Shown: in pieces, positions 1 to 9,113 of the stretch | Numbering within the stretch: the stretch's first letter is position 1 | How the letters are laid out: every line of letters begins with the position of its first letter | Source: Sphingomonas sp. PP-CE-1A-559 | Lineage (GTDB): Bacteria; Pseudomonadota; Alphaproteobacteria; Sphingomonadales; Sphingomonadaceae | DNA length: 64,000 nucleotides | Assembly (NCBI RefSeq): GCF_004340965.1 | Contig: NZ_SLYA01000002.1 | Location: 806,001-870,000 of the forward strand | Direction of reading: 5' to 3' | Program-made: the position numbers and the translations under genes | Notes under the pieces: model-generated | The model's input: only the letters and a program-made list of their open reading frames with translations | Told to the model about the DNA's origin: nothing | Database searches by the model: none

Positions 1-1001
1 TATTTGACGTAGCCGAGATAATCGGTGCGCGCGGCGACGCCGTAGTAATTGCGGTAGTTCGACCCGTCTGCCTTGTATGCGCCGGAGTTGAGATAGGTCA
101 GCATTGCGTTGAAATTGGGATAGACGAACGGGCGGACATACGGCGCGGTGCCTTGCGTCGCCGTCGTGACGACGGTCGCATCCTCGTTCGGCTCGGTCTT
201 GTCCGAAAACGCGCCGTAGAGCGTCAGCTTGCCGTTGCTGTCGTCATGAACGAACTTCGCATTGGCCTGATCGCCGCCCTGGATACCGTTGAAATCCCAG
301 GCCTTCGCCTTCTGCCGCGAGCCCGAGATGTAGAACGCGTTGCCGTTGCCCAGGTCGCCGCTGTCGATCCGCGCGAACAGTCGCGACGTCGAGTGGCTAC
401 CGAGCGTCTGGTCGACCTGGACGCCCATGTCCTTGCGCGGATCGCTAGAGAAGGTATCGATCGTACCGCCGAGGTTGCTGGTCGAGGCAGTGCCGAGATC
501 GCCCGCGCCGCTGGCCAGCGTCACGCGCGAGACGTTCTCCGAGATGATCGCACGTTGCGGCGACAAGCCGTTGTAATTGCCGTAATTCTGATCGCCGAGC
601 GGCAGTCCGTCGAGCGTGTAGCCAAGCTGTTGCGCGTTGAAGCCGTGGACGAACAGCGAGATGTTCTGCTCGTTGTTGCCCCAAGGATCGGCAGTAAGGA
701 AGGTAACGCCGGGGAGCGTCTGGAGCGCCTTCAACGGGCTGACGCCGGGAAGGATCTTCTGCATGTCGACGCCGCTGACCTGCGTCACCGACCGCGTGTT
801 GGCGCCGGTGACGACGATCGTATCATCCTGCCCGGCGGGCGGCGTTGTCGGATCGGCGGGATCGGTCACCGTAGCAGGCGAGCCTGGCTCAGCGTCCTTG
901 GCAACCAGCGACTGCGCCGTTGCGGTGACTGGTACGCCGGCCACGACAAAACCGATAGCGCCGCACAACAGCCGCGCGGCCGTACGAGAAAACATCGTCA
1001 T
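1..1001 (-). CDS. TonB-dependent receptor, N-terminal part (cut by window edge)
   Basis: The reading frame is open from an ATG at 1001 to the left edge of the window, so only about 333 N-terminal residues are present. The translation opens with a signal peptide (hydrophobic run, then ATAQS). A TonB-box-like segment (DDTIVVTG) follows, then a plug domain with KALQTLPGV, GFNAQQLGYTLDGLPLGD, SENVSRV and LGTASTSNLGGTID. These are the usual marks of an outer-membrane receptor that imports a ligand with TonB energy. The plug is clearly paralogous to the receptor at 35920-38316, which shares the LDGxPLGD, ISENV and GTASTSNLGGTI blocks. A second ATG lies six bases downstream (995). An AGGGG element sits about 9 nt before the 1001 ATG and supports that start. 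The substrate is unknown. Confidence 0.9.
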   Translation of the reverse strand, partial: MTMFSRTAARLLCGAIGFVVAGVPVTATAQSLVAKDAEPGSPATVTDPADPTTPPAGQDDTIVVTGANTRSVTQVSGVDMQKILPGVSPLKALQTLPGVTFLTADPWGNNEQNISLFVHGFNAQQLGYTLDGLPLGDQNYGNYNGLSPQRAIISENVSRVTLASGAGDLGTASTSNLGGTIDTFSSDPRKDMGVQVDQTLGSHSTSRLFARIDSGDLGNGNAFYISGSRQKAKAWDFNGIQGGDQANAKFVHDDSNGKLTLYGAFSDKTEPNEDATVVTTATQGTAPYVRPFVYPNFNAMLTYLNSGAYKADGSNYRNYYGVAARTDYLGYVK

Positions 1002-1107
1002 TCTTGAAAACCCCTAGCGAGATCGATCGATCGTCACTCCCGGGGCTGCGCCTATTGGCACTGCGAGACAGTCGGATTACCGTTACGCTACAGATTTAAT
1101 ATGGTGC

Positions 1108-1136
1108 GGCGCAGCGGTCCAAAAGGCCGCTGCACC
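1108..1136 (-). terminator. possible weak terminator hairpin after the M3 peptidase gene
   Basis: A 7-bp inverted repeat (GCAGCGG at 1111-1117, CCGCTGC at 1127-1133) lies just past the peptidase stop codon on the minus strand. It can be lengthened with flanking GGTGC/GCACC pairs. There is no clear U-tract, so it could simply be a stable hairpin. Between it and the receptor start at 1001 I see only a leader region. Confidence 0.3.
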
Positions 1137-1145
1137 GCCGCCGCA

Positions 1146-3281
1146 TTACTTCGCGGTCGCCGTCAGGCCGCGGTCCTCGAGCATCGGGCCGATATCCGGG
1201 TCCTTGCCGTAGAACGCCTTGAACATCGGACCGTAATCCTCAGTATGGCCCTTCGACAGGATCATGTCGCGGAAGCGCTGGCCGTTCGCGCGTGTCAGCC
1301 CACCATGCGCCATGAACCACGCATACGCGTCGTTATCGAGCATCTGCGTCCACAGATACGCATAGTATCCCGCCGCATAGCCACCCGCCCAGATGTGCGC
1401 GAAATAGCTGGTGCGGTACCGCGGCGGCACGTCCTTCGTGTCCAGCCCCATCGAGTTGAGCGCCTTGGTCTCGAACGCGTCGACGTCCTGCGGCCCGGCG
1501 GACGCCGGCAGCGAATGCCAGTCCTGATCGAGCGTCGCCGCCGCCACCAGCTCACCCAGTTCATACCCCTGGTTGAACTTCGCCGCGTTCTTGATCTTCG
1601 TGACGAGCGCCTGCGGCATCACCGCACCGGTGCGGTAATCCTTGGCGTAGTTCGCGAACACCTTGGGATCGAGCGCCCAATGCTCGTTGAACTGCGACGG
1701 GAATTCGACCCAGTCGCGTGCGGTGTTTGTGCCCGACACCAGCGGATAGGTCTGGTTCGCGAACAGGCCGTGAAGCGCATGGCCGAACTCGTGGAACATC
1801 GTCGTCACGTCGTCGAACGTGATGAGCGCAGGCTGGCTAGGCGCGGGCTTGGTGAAGTTGCCGACGTTATAAACGACCGGCTTGGTCTTGAGCAGCTTCG
1901 ACTGGCCGACGAAGTTCGACATCCAGGCGCCGCCCGCCTTGTTGTCACGCTTCCAGTAATCGAAATACATCAGCCCGAGTTCGGAGCCGTCCTTGTCGTA
2001 GACGGTGAAGACACGGATGTCCGGCTGGTAGGTCGGGATGTCGCGGCGTTCCTTGAAGGTGACGCCGTAGAGTTGGTTCGCGGCGAAGAACACGCCGTCG
2101 GTCAGCACGCGGCTGATCTCGAAATACGGCTTCAGCTCGTTCTGGTCGAGGTCGTACTTGGCCTTACGCACCTTGTCCGAATAGAAATCCCAGTCGGACG
2201 GTGCGAGCGGGAACGCGGCGCCGGTCGCGTCGATCGTCTTCTGCAACTCGGCCGCTTCGCGACGCTGCTCGGCCGCGGTCGCGGGGACGAGCTGCGTCAT
2301 GAAGCCCTTCGCCGCCGCCGGGGTCTTCGCCATCTGGTCGTACAACGAATAGGCGGCGTAGTTCGGATAACCGAGCAGCTGCGCCTTCTGCGCGCGCAAC
2401 TGCGCGATCTTCTGGATCAGCGCGCGCGTATCGTTGGCGTCGCCGCGTTGCGACCGGTTCCAGCTCTTCTCGAACAGCGCCGCGCGGGTCGCGCGATCGG
2501 AGAGCGAGGCGAGTGCCGGCTGCTGCGTCGTGTTCTGGAGCGATAGCACGTATTTGCCGGACATCCCCCGCTCCTTCGCACCTTCCGCGGCGGCGGCGAT
2601 CTCGGCATCGCTCAGCCCGGCGAGCTTTGCCTTGTCGTCGACCACCAGCGCACCAGCCTTGGTGCCGGCGAGCAGCTTCTGCTGGAAATCGGTCGTCGCG
2701 GTCGAGATCTGCGTGTTTAGCAACCGCAGCTTGGCCTTGTCGGCGTCGTTCAACTGCGCGCCGGCGTGGAGGAAGTCGCTGTGGTAGATCTCCAAGACCT
2801 GCCTCTGCTCGGCGTCGAGACCTAGCGAATCCTTCTTTGCGTACAGCGCCTGGACGCGCGCGAAGAGCTTCGGATCGAGATAGATCGCATCGCTGTGCTG
2901 CGCGAGCTTGGGCGCCTCGGCAGACCGTACCGCGTCGAGCGCATCGTTGGTGTTCGCCTGCGACACGCCGAAAAACGCCTGGCTCGCGCGGTCGAGCGTC
3001 CGGCCCGAGCGTTCCATCGCCTCGATCGTGTTCGCAAAGGTCGGTGCCGCGGGATTATTGGCGATCGCCTTCATCTCGATGATTTGTTCCGCCATGCCCT
3101 GCTCGAGTGCGGGCTGGTAATCGGCGTCGGTGATCTGGTCGAAGCGCGGCGCCTGGAACGGCAGCGTGCTGGGGACGGTAAGCGGATTGACGCGCGACGA
3201 TTTGGCGGGGGTTTGCGCAGAGGCGGCGCTGGCGATGCAGCACAGGATGGCGGCGGAACGAAGCAGGCTGGAACGCGACAT
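1146..3281 (-). CDS. dcp: M3 family metallopeptidase (peptidyl-dipeptidase Dcp-like), exported
   Basis: 711 residues, close to the usual length of Dcp/oligopeptidase A proteins. A signal peptide is visible at residues 1-22 (hydrophobic run ending ASAASA-Q), so the enzyme probably acts in the periplasm. The zinc-binding HEFGH motif is at about residue 497, within TMFHEFGHALHG, and the downstream region has the M3 pattern with the third ligand glutamate. Dcp enzymes remove dipeptides from peptide C-termini. The N-terminal segment NPLTVPSTLPFQAPRFDQI is typical of bacterial Dcp. The gene stands alone on the minus strand, and nothing in the flanks suggests a dedicated substrate. The family call is secure; the Dcp subfamily is likely. 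Confidence 0.92.
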   Translation of the reverse strand: MSRSSLLRSAAILCCIASAASAQTPAKSSRVNPLTVPSTLPFQAPRFDQITDADYQPALEQGMAEQIIEMKAIANNPAAPTFANTIEAMERSGRTLDRASQAFFGVSQANTNDALDAVRSAEAPKLAQHSDAIYLDPKLFARVQALYAKKDSLGLDAEQRQVLEIYHSDFLHAGAQLNDADKAKLRLLNTQISTATTDFQQKLLAGTKAGALVVDDKAKLAGLSDAEIAAAAEGAKERGMSGKYVLSLQNTTQQPALASLSDRATRAALFEKSWNRSQRGDANDTRALIQKIAQLRAQKAQLLGYPNYAAYSLYDQMAKTPAAAKGFMTQLVPATAAEQRREAAELQKTIDATGAAFPLAPSDWDFYSDKVRKAKYDLDQNELKPYFEISRVLTDGVFFAANQLYGVTFKERRDIPTYQPDIRVFTVYDKDGSELGLMYFDYWKRDNKAGGAWMSNFVGQSKLLKTKPVVYNVGNFTKPAPSQPALITFDDVTTMFHEFGHALHGLFANQTYPLVSGTNTARDWVEFPSQFNEHWALDPKVFANYAKDYRTGAVMPQALVTKIKNAAKFNQGYELGELVAAATLDQDWHSLPASAGPQDVDAFETKALNSMGLDTKDVPPRYRTSYFAHIWAGGYAAGYYAYLWTQMLDNDAYAWFMAHGGLTRANGQRFRDMILSKGHTEDYGPMFKAFYGKDPDIGPMLEDRGLTATAK

Positions 3282-3425
3282 TGACGACTCACAATGGCAG
3301 GAGTGATGCCCCTATCCTTGCCCTGCCTAAGCCCTTGTTACAATCGGTTAGCAAACCACCCGGTTGAGCGCTTGCACTGCCGCCCGCTCGCAGGCAGTAG
3401 GCGGTCAAACCCCAGGAGTTCCGAC

Positions 3426-3695
3426 ATGGCAAATACCCTTGAAATCGATCAGGCGAGCGTCGTCGACAACGACATCCAGAAGCAGATCGAATTTTCCGGC
3501 GAGTTCGACGGCGACGAATATGAGTTCGCGGTCAAGTACGCGGTTCTGAAGGAACTGAGCGGCGACGAACCCGAGGACGACGGCATCGAGCTGTTCAACC
3601 GCTTCAACGACGACATCGTCGACGCGTGCCTCGCGGCCATCGAGCGCAAGCCGAATGCATCGACGATCATCGTCGACGAAGACGACCTCGAATAA
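3426..3695 (+). CDS. small acidic protein, possibly DUF1488-like
   Basis: 89 residues from an ATG preceded by AGGAG at 3414-3418 (spacing 7). A longer frame upstream lacks such a site. The protein is strongly acidic (many Asp/Glu, ending VDEDDLE), with no signal peptide or membrane segment. The block IEFSGEFDGDEYEFAVKYAV followed by a helical C-terminal half resembles the small DUF1488 type of protein, but I am not certain of this. A strong terminator follows directly, so the gene is probably a single transcription unit. Function unknown. Confidence 0.7.
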   Translation: MANTLEIDQASVVDNDIQKQIEFSGEFDGDEYEFAVKYAVLKELSGDEPEDDGIELFNRFNDDIVDACLAAIERKPNASTIIVDEDDLE

Positions 3696-3710
3696 TCAGC
3701 ATTTACGGGG

Positions 3711-3746
3711 CGATCGGCGCCGTCTCGGACGCGCCGATCGTTTCTT
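3711..3746 (+). terminator. rho-independent terminator
   Basis: Perfect 10-bp inverted repeat, CGATCGGCGC (3711-3720) and GCGCCGATCG (3731-3740), with a 10-nt loop. TTTCTT follows on the plus strand. It lies 15 bases after the stop of the acidic small protein and insulates it from the minus-strand genes beyond. Confidence 0.85.
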
Positions 3747-3756
3747 CCAAACGCGC

Positions 3757-3879
3757 TCAGTCTCCGGTCACGAACCGGCGGATATGGGTCGAGTAGCGAC
3801 TCCCCACGAGCAGGGTCACCCCAAACAGCATCGATGCTCCCCATATCGCCGCACAAACGATTATGACGATCTTGAGCAT
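3757..3879 (-). CDS. 40-residue single-span membrane protein
   Basis: A short frame starting at ATG 3879, with GGAG about 8 nt upstream. It encodes MLKIVIIVCAAIWGASMLFG, then VTLLVG and a basic tail with Arg and His. One membrane helix is predicted at about residues 3-26. It is the first possible gene downstream of cobF on the same strand (88 nt away) and ends just before the 3711-3746 terminator. No family is recognised. It could be a spurious ORF, but the RBS and the clean hydrophobic/basic pattern argue for a real micro-protein. Confidence 0.45.
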   Translation of the reverse strand: MLKIVIIVCAAIWGASMLFGVTLLVGSRYSTHIRRFVTGD

Positions 3880-3967
3880 GGTCGGACTCCGACGTTGTTT
3901 CGATCGGGGGCGATTACGGTCGGCAATACAAATACTTGCTGAACGTGCCAGCCATCCAAGGTTCAGG

Positions 3968-4744
3968 TTAGCCTGAGTTATCCGATCGGCGGGACGTATC
4001 GCGGCGCAAAAGATAGATATCCATGATCCAACCATGCTGCTCGCGAAGATCGGCACGAGTCTGGACGATCCGTTTCGCGACGACGGTCAAGGGGCCGGCG
4101 ATCAGCATTTGATCCTTCATCCCCAGATACGCACCCCACCAGATCGAAATACCCGCCGCGTCGAGCGTCTGGAACGCGCAATCGCCATCGAGCATCACGG
4201 CGATCGTACCGATATCGGCCGGCCACCCCCATGCCCTCAGCCTTCGACCCGTCGTCACGAGAACCGGCGCGCCGACCGTGTTCAGCGGTATGGCGTGCGC
4301 TGCCGTCAGCGCCTGGAGGCTGGTGATGCCGGGCTCGACGGTTACGGTCATCGCCATACCGTCCGTTCGCAGCCGATCGGCGATGCGCAACGTGCTGTCG
4401 TACAGCGACGGATCTCCCCATACGAGTAACGCGAGACGGCCGCCGTTCGGCAAGTGTTGCGCGATCTGAATGCTCCAGACGACGGCAATGGCGTCATGCC
4501 ATTGGTCGACCGCGCGTAGATAGGGCGCGGTCGTGTCGCGCTCGGGCAGGTCGAATTCGACGACACGCGTAGCTCCGGTCAGCACCTCTGCACAGATCCC
4601 GCGGCGGAGATCGATCAGGTCGGACTTCGCATCGCCCTTCCGGGGCAGCAGGATCAGGTCGGCGGCGTTCATCGCGACGATCGCGGCGCGCGTGAGGTGA
4701 TCGGGGTTGCCGGTTCCGATACCGATGAGGTGAAGGTCGATCAT
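3968..4744 (-). CDS. cobF: precorrin-6A synthase (deacetylating)
   Basis: 258 residues, the expected size. CobF methylates C-1 of precorrin-5 with loss of acetate to give precorrin-6A, a step specific to the oxygen-dependent cobalamin route. The tetrapyrrole methyltransferase pattern is clear: GIGTGNPDHLTRAA at the N-terminus (SAM-binding loop), LLPRKGDAKSDLIDLR, WGDPSLYDSTLRI and PGITSLQALTAAH. It is the last gene of the cob operon; its ATG overlaps the cobA stop in an ATGA. No convincing terminator is visible after it. Confidence 0.95.
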   Translation of the reverse strand: MIDLHLIGIGTGNPDHLTRAAIVAMNAADLILLPRKGDAKSDLIDLRRGICAEVLTGATRVVEFDLPERDTTAPYLRAVDQWHDAIAVVWSIQIAQHLPNGGRLALLVWGDPSLYDSTLRIADRLRTDGMAMTVTVEPGITSLQALTAAHAIPLNTVGAPVLVTTGRRLRAWGWPADIGTIAVMLDGDCAFQTLDAAGISIWWGAYLGMKDQMLIAGPLTVVAKRIVQTRADLREQHGWIMDIYLLRRDTSRRSDNSG

Positions 4745-5472
4745 GTTTCGGTCTCAGGATCCATCAGCGGACCGTAGAGGATCAGCGCGGGCTTGCTGGA
4801 GAAGCCTGCCTGCAATTGCGCAGCAAGGTCGGCAATGGTCGACCGGATCAGCGACTGGTCGGGATGTCCGATATTTTCGGCGATCAGCGCGGGCGTGTTC
4901 GGGGAAAGGCCGTGCTCGATTAGCAATGCCGCGAGCGCCGGGAATGTTCGCTTTGGCATGAACACCACGGTCGTCGCCCCGGGATCGGCGAGCGCGGCCA
5001 TGTTGCGCTGTTCGGGCAGGTCGCCGGTGACGTCGTGGCCGGTGACGAACTGGACTCGGCGGGCGCTGAGCCTCCGGGTAAGCGGGATCTGCGCGGCGGC
5101 CGCGGCGGCGCTCGCGGCGCTGATGCCGGGGATGATCTCGAACGCTATCCCTGCGGCCCTCAGCGCGACGATCTCCTCCTCGAGGCGACCGAACATACCC
5201 GCATCGCCGGACTTGAGGCGAACGACGCGGATACCGGTCTGGGCATACTCGACCAGCAGTTTGGAGACGTGCGCCTGGCTCGGCGATGGACGACCCGCGC
5301 GTTTGCCGACTGCGACGAGGTCGGCACCGGAGCGGACATGCCCCAGGACCGCGCCGGACGACAGGTCGTCGAACAAGACCGCGTCCGCTGCCTGCAACCG
5401 CGATACCGCCTTCAACGTCAGGAGTTCGGGGTCGCCGGGCCCGGAGCCGACGATCGAGACGAAACCGGTCAT
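4741..5472 (-). CDS. cobA: uroporphyrinogen-III C-methyltransferase
   Basis: 243 residues. It makes precorrin-2 from uroporphyrinogen III by two SAM-dependent methylations (C-2 and C-7), the entry to the corrin branch. Visible SUMT motifs: VGSGPGDPELLTLKA near the N-terminus, GKRAGRPSPSQ, RLKSGDAGMFGRLEEE and PGISAASAAAAAAQIPLTRR. It is a stand-alone SUMT without the CysG dehydrogenase/chelatase domain, so it serves cobalamin synthesis here. It overlaps cobB upstream and cobF downstream by 4 nt each (ATGA). Confidence 0.96.
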   Translation of the reverse strand: MTGFVSIVGSGPGDPELLTLKAVSRLQAADAVLFDDLSSGAVLGHVRSGADLVAVGKRAGRPSPSQAHVSKLLVEYAQTGIRVVRLKSGDAGMFGRLEEEIVALRAAGIAFEIIPGISAASAAAAAAQIPLTRRLSARRVQFVTGHDVTGDLPEQRNMAALADPGATTVVFMPKRTFPALAALLIEHGLSPNTPALIAENIGHPDQSLIRSTIADLAAQLQAGFSSKPALILYGPLMDPETET

Positions 5473-6776
5473 GGATTGGCAGCGATCATGTGGAAGAAAC
5501 TGCCCGATACGCGGCCGCGATACGAGCCGGTTTCGGGGACCACGTTGCCCTCTGCGTCGGTGACGTGCGCGAGCGCGGCGTCGGGCTGATCGAGGATCGT
5601 GGAGTAGTGGAATTCGTGGCCGGTGAGCGATGCGCCGGTCGCCACGCCGCCCATCGGCGCGAGCAAGGTCGCGCTACGATAGCCGAGATGCATCTTCCGC
5701 TGGGCATAGCTGGTGACGAGGCCGAGCAGTCCCGCCATCCGGTGGCGAACCCCGTCCGCGTCGATAAGCGCCTCGCCGAGCGCCATGTAGCCGCCGCACT
5801 CGCCGTGGACCGGGCGGGTCTTTGCGAATTCGGTCAGGCCTGCCTTGAACCGGTGGGCTTCGGCAAGCTTGCCTGCGTGCAGTTCGGGATAACCGCCGGG
5901 GAGCCAGGTCAGATCGGCGTCCGCTGCGGGAGCCTGGTCGGCCAGCGGAGAGAAGGGCAGGATTTCGGCACCGGCGCGCCGCCAGCCTTCGAGGACGTGG
6001 GCGTAGGTGAACGAGAAGGCCGCGTCCTGCGCCAGCGCGACGCGCTGGGCCGGGGGGCGTATCCAGTTTGTCACGCTCGTCGGTCTGGTGCTTGCCGTCG
6101 CGGCGTCGCGGAGCGCGGGGATATCGACATGCGCGCGCAGGAAGTCCGCATATTCGGCGATCCGCGCATCGAGATCGGGATGTTCCACTGCCTGCACCAA
6201 TCCGAGATGGCGTTCGGGGAGCTTAAGGTCGCCGCGCCTTGGCAATGCCCCGAACACGCGGATGCCGACCGCGTCCATGCCGGCGCGCGCGAGACGTTCG
6301 TGCCGCGGACTGGCGACGCGGTTGAGGATGACACCGGCGATCGGCACGCTGGGATCGTAACGGCTGAACCCGAGCACGGTGGCGGCGGCGGACTGTGCCT
6401 GTCCGGAAACGTCGATCACCAGCACGACCGGCCAGCCCATCCGGCGTGCAATATCGGCGCTGGCACCGTTACCGGTAGCGCCGAGTTTCGCGACGCCGTC
6501 GAACAGACCCATCGAGCCTTCCGCAAGCGCGAAGTCCGCGCCATCGGCCTTGCCGGCTAGCGTATCGAGCATTGCCGAGGACATCGACCAGCTATCGAGG
6601 TTGAACGACGCGCGACCGCTGGCGGCGCGGTGGAAGGCAGGATCGATATAGTCGGGGCCGCTCTTGAACGGCTGCACCGCCAGGCCGTCGTCGCGGAGCG
6701 CGCGGAGAAGGCCGAGCATGACGGTGGTCTTGCCGGTGCCCGATGCGGGTGCGGCGACCATCAGGCCGGGCGTCAC
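5469..6776 (-). CDS. cobB: cobyrinate / hydrogenobyrinate a,c-diamide synthase
   Basis: 435 residues starting at a GTG (6776) that overlaps the cobM stop as GTGA. The enzyme amidates the a and c carboxylates of hydrogenobyrinic acid with glutamine and ATP before cobalt insertion. The N-terminal synthetase domain has a P-loop ([19 protein letters not shown]) and [10 protein letters not shown]. The C-terminal class I glutaminase-like domain has the nucleophile Cys at about residue 327 in [11 protein letters not shown]. In the aerobic pathway the substrate is metal-free, which fits cobN in the same operon. Confidence 0.95.
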   Translation of the reverse strand: MTPGLMVAAPASGTGKTTVMLGLLRALRDDGLAVQPFKSGPDYIDPAFHRAASGRASFNLDSWSMSSAMLDTLAGKADGADFALAEGSMGLFDGVAKLGATGNGASADIARRMGWPVVLVIDVSGQAQSAAATVLGFSRYDPSVPIAGVILNRVASPRHERLARAGMDAVGIRVFGALPRRGDLKLPERHLGLVQAVEHPDLDARIAEYADFLRAHVDIPALRDAATASTRPTSVTNWIRPPAQRVALAQDAAFSFTYAHVLEGWRRAGAEILPFSPLADQAPAADADLTWLPGGYPELHAGKLAEAHRFKAGLTEFAKTRPVHGECGGYMALGEALIDADGVRHRMAGLLGLVTSYAQRKMHLGYRSATLLAPMGGVATGASLTGHEFHYSTILDQPDAALAHVTDAEGNVVPETGSYRGRVSGSFFHMIAANP

Positions 6777-7558
6777 GCCTCCCCTCCAGCGAACTTCGAG
6801 TCCGCCGCTTGTGGCCGGAAGCGGCGGTCATAGCTTACCGCATACAAGCTGCTCTCGGCAAAATCCTGCGCGGCAAGCGCTTGGCCGACGAGAATCAGTG
6901 CGGTGCGATCGGGTTTGCCCGCTACGGCGTGGGCGATCGTCGCTAGCGTGGCCCGCACGATCTGCTGGTCTGGCCAGCTTGCTCGCCAGACGATCGCTAC
7001 TGGGCAATCGGTACCGTAGAACGGCGTGAGGTCCGCAATCACCTGTGCGAGATTGTGGACCGAAAGATAGATCGCGAGCGTCGCACCGGTTGCGGCGAAG
7101 GCTGCCAAGGTCTCGGCCGGCGGCATCGTGCTAGCGCGCCCGGGCGTTCGAGTCAGCACTACCGACTGCGCGAGTTCGGGCAGCGTCAGTTCGACCTCCA
7201 GCGCAGCGGCGGCGGCGGCGAAGGCTGGTACGCCGGGGGTGATCGTGAACGTGATGTTGAGCGCGCGGAGGCGGCGGAGTTGCTCGCCCATCGCCGACCA
7301 GATCGACAGGTCGCCGGAGTGGAGCCGGGCGACGTCCTGGCCGGCGTCGTGCGCGGTCTGGATCTCGGCGATGATCTCGTCGAGCGAGAGCGGCGCGGTG
7401 TTGACGATGCGGGCATCGGGCGGACAATGATCGAGCATCGCCGCGGGAATCAGCGAGCCCGCATAGAGACATACGGGCGATCCGGCGATCCGGTCGCGCC
7501 CGCGGAGCGTAAGCAGGTCGGGCGCGCCTGGGCCTGCGCCGATGAAGTGGACGGTCAT
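6773..7558 (-). CDS. cobM: precorrin-4 C11-methyltransferase
   Basis: 261 residues from ATG 7558. A longer in-frame extension (to 7657) exists but lies inside cobE and lacks family sequence. CobM adds the C-11 methyl group to precorrin-4. Motifs: [60 protein letters not shown], and a C-terminal YDRRFRP segment typical of CobM/CbiF. The start overlaps the cobE stop (ATGA), and its stop overlaps the cobB GTG. Confidence 0.95.
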   Translation of the reverse strand: MTVHFIGAGPGAPDLLTLRGRDRIAGSPVCLYAGSLIPAAMLDHCPPDARIVNTAPLSLDEIIAEIQTAHDAGQDVARLHSGDLSIWSAMGEQLRRLRALNITFTITPGVPAFAAAAAALEVELTLPELAQSVVLTRTPGRASTMPPAETLAAFAATGATLAIYLSVHNLAQVIADLTPFYGTDCPVAIVWRASWPDQQIVRATLATIAHAVAGKPDRTALILVGQALAAQDFAESSLYAVSYDRRFRPQAADSKFAGGEA

Positions 7559-7917
7559 GCGAATCCTTCTGCGATGGCGCACGTCGCCATGCGATCCTGG
7601 GAAATGTGGCGCGACGTCAGCAACCGCGCGCCGGGTCCTGCCGCAGCGAGTGCGCAAGCTTCGGCGACGCTGCCAGTCTGGCGTATCTTCAGGCTAAAAG
7701 CCGACTTCGTGGCCGTTTGTGCAGCGCATAGCGCATCTGGGTCGATAGCGACCAGGAGCAGATCCAGCACCTCGGCGAGCCCTTCGACCAACGGAGCCTT
7801 GTCGCGGGGGGTGGCAAGCCGCGTGACTTGCGCCTGGCCGTGCTGCGCGCTGGCAAGCGCATCTTGCAGCGATGCCAGCGTCGCCTCCGCGCGGAACCCG
7901 AAGCCGGCGACGATCAC
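7555..7917 (-). CDS. cobE: CobE / CbiG C-terminal-like cobalamin biosynthesis protein
   Basis: A 120-residue protein from GTG 7917, which overlaps the cobL stop as GTGA. The frame continues upstream to 8355 only as a shadow of cobL. The sequence ([20 protein letters not shown] near the start, [40 protein letters not shown]) matches the small CobE / CbiG C-terminal family. CobE is needed in the aerobic pathway of Pseudomonas denitrificans, but its exact chemistry is unsettled. Its place between cobL and cobM supports the call. Confidence 0.85.
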   Translation of the reverse strand: MIVAGFGFRAEATLASLQDALASAQHGQAQVTRLATPRDKAPLVEGLAEVLDLLLVAIDPDALCAAQTATKSAFSLKIRQTGSVAEACALAAAGPGARLLTSRHISQDRMATCAIAEGFA

Positions 7918-9113
7918 AGCGTGACGCTCCACTGGACGACCGGATAGCTCGCGCGCCAGCCGCGTCGTGTGCCGAGCGGGGTGGCTTCCGACAGTTCGAC
8001 GCGCAGCAGGGTGCCGCCCTTCAGTCCGTGCCAGCGTGACAACAATGCCTCGGATTCGAGCGTCACTGCGTTGGCGACCAAGCGTGCGCCCCCTGGCAGC
8101 CTCGCCCATAATGTTTCGAGCAAGGCTTCGGAGAGCCCACCGCCGACGAAGACCGCATCTGGTGCCGCGTGACCTTCGAGTACCTCCGGTGCACGGCCCC
8201 GGATCACACGAAGTCGATCGACGCCCAGGGCTGCAGCGTTGCTCTCGGCTCGGCCAGCGCGAATGGGATCGGCTTCGAATGCGGTGGCGTGCGTCGATGG
8301 ATGAGCGAGCAACCACTCGATGCCGATCGAGCCAGACCCGGCGCCGATGTCCCACAGCGTCTCGCCGGGCCTTGGGGCGAGCGCGGACAATGTCAGCGCG
8401 CGAACCGGGCGCTTGGTAAGCTGGCCGTCATGATCGAACCATGTGTCCGGCAGGCCGGATGTGCGAGGCACAACCTTGCCCTGCCCCGCGAAGACGATCC
8501 CGACCGCGACGGGATGCACGATGTCGTCATCATCGAGGTCGGCTGCTGCGATGTCGCGAACACGCTCGCGGGGGCCGCCGAGTGCTTCGAGGATGTGCAG
8601 GCGCGATTGCCCGAAGTTGAGGTCGGAGAGGTACCGTGCCAATCCGGCAACCCCTCCGCCGTCGCGCACGAGCACGATCGCGCGACGACCGGGTACGATA
8701 TGCTGACGGAGGCGGGCAAAAGGTGCGGCGTGGAGACCCAGGCAACTGGTTTCCTCGATCGGCCAGCCGAGGCGCGAGGCGGCGAGACCAAATGTCGAGG
8801 GCGCGGGGTGCGCTACCCATTCGCCGGAATCGAGGTGGCGCGTGATCGACGTACCCGCGCCGAACCAGAACGGATCGCCGGACACGAGCATCGCGACGCG
8901 CTTGCCACGGTGCGCGAGCAGCCGAGTGACACCGTCGCCGAACGGGACTGGCCAGGGTTCGACCGCGCTCTTAAGGTCCGGGAGCAACGCGAGGTGGCGG
9001 GTGGCGCCGGTCACGAACTCGGCTTGCGCCAATGCGGCCTTCGCCGACGCGGACAGGCCATCCACGCCTTCTTCGCCTATACCGATGATCGTCAGCCAGG
9101 GAGTGTCAGCCAT
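7914..9113 (-). CDS. cobL: precorrin-6Y C5,15-methyltransferase (decarboxylating)
   Basis: 399 residues. This is a fused enzyme: an N-terminal CbiE-like methyltransferase (about 1-200; IIGIGEEGVDGLSASAKAAL, LVSGDPFWFGAG, PSTFGLAASRLGWP) and a C-terminal CbiT-like methyltransferase/decarboxylase (from about 220; WDIGAGSGSIGIEWLLAH). It methylates C-5 and C-15 and decarboxylates the C-12 acetate. The start is the ATG at 9113 (MADTPWLT), because family sequence begins there and AGGA lies upstream. That start codon shares the CATG at 9111-9114 with the divergent cobK start. Confidence 0.95.
   Translation of the reverse strand: MADTPWLTIIGIGEEGVDGLSASAKAALAQAEFVTGATRHLALLPDLKSAVEPWPVPFGDGVTRLLAHRGKRVAMLVSGDPFWFGAGTSITRHLDSGEWVAHPAPSTFGLAASRLGWPIEETSCLGLHAAPFARLRQHIVPGRRAIVLVRDGGGVAGLARYLSDLNFGQSRLHILEALGGPRERVRDIAAADLDDDDIVHPVAVGIVFAGQGKVVPRTSGLPDTWFDHDGQLTKRPVRALTLSALAPRPGETLWDIGAGSGSIGIEWLLAHPSTHATAFEADPIRAGRAESNAAALGVDRLRVIRGRAPEVLEGHAAPDAVFVGGGLSEALLETLWARLPGGARLVANAVTLESEALLSRWHGLKGGTLLRVELSEATPLGTRRGWRASYPVVQWSVTL

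Noticed and set aside
1101..2546. 481-codon plus-strand ORF over the M3 peptidase
   Set aside because: Arg/His/Val-rich antisense shadow typical of high-GC DNA; the opposite strand has a complete HEFGH peptidase.
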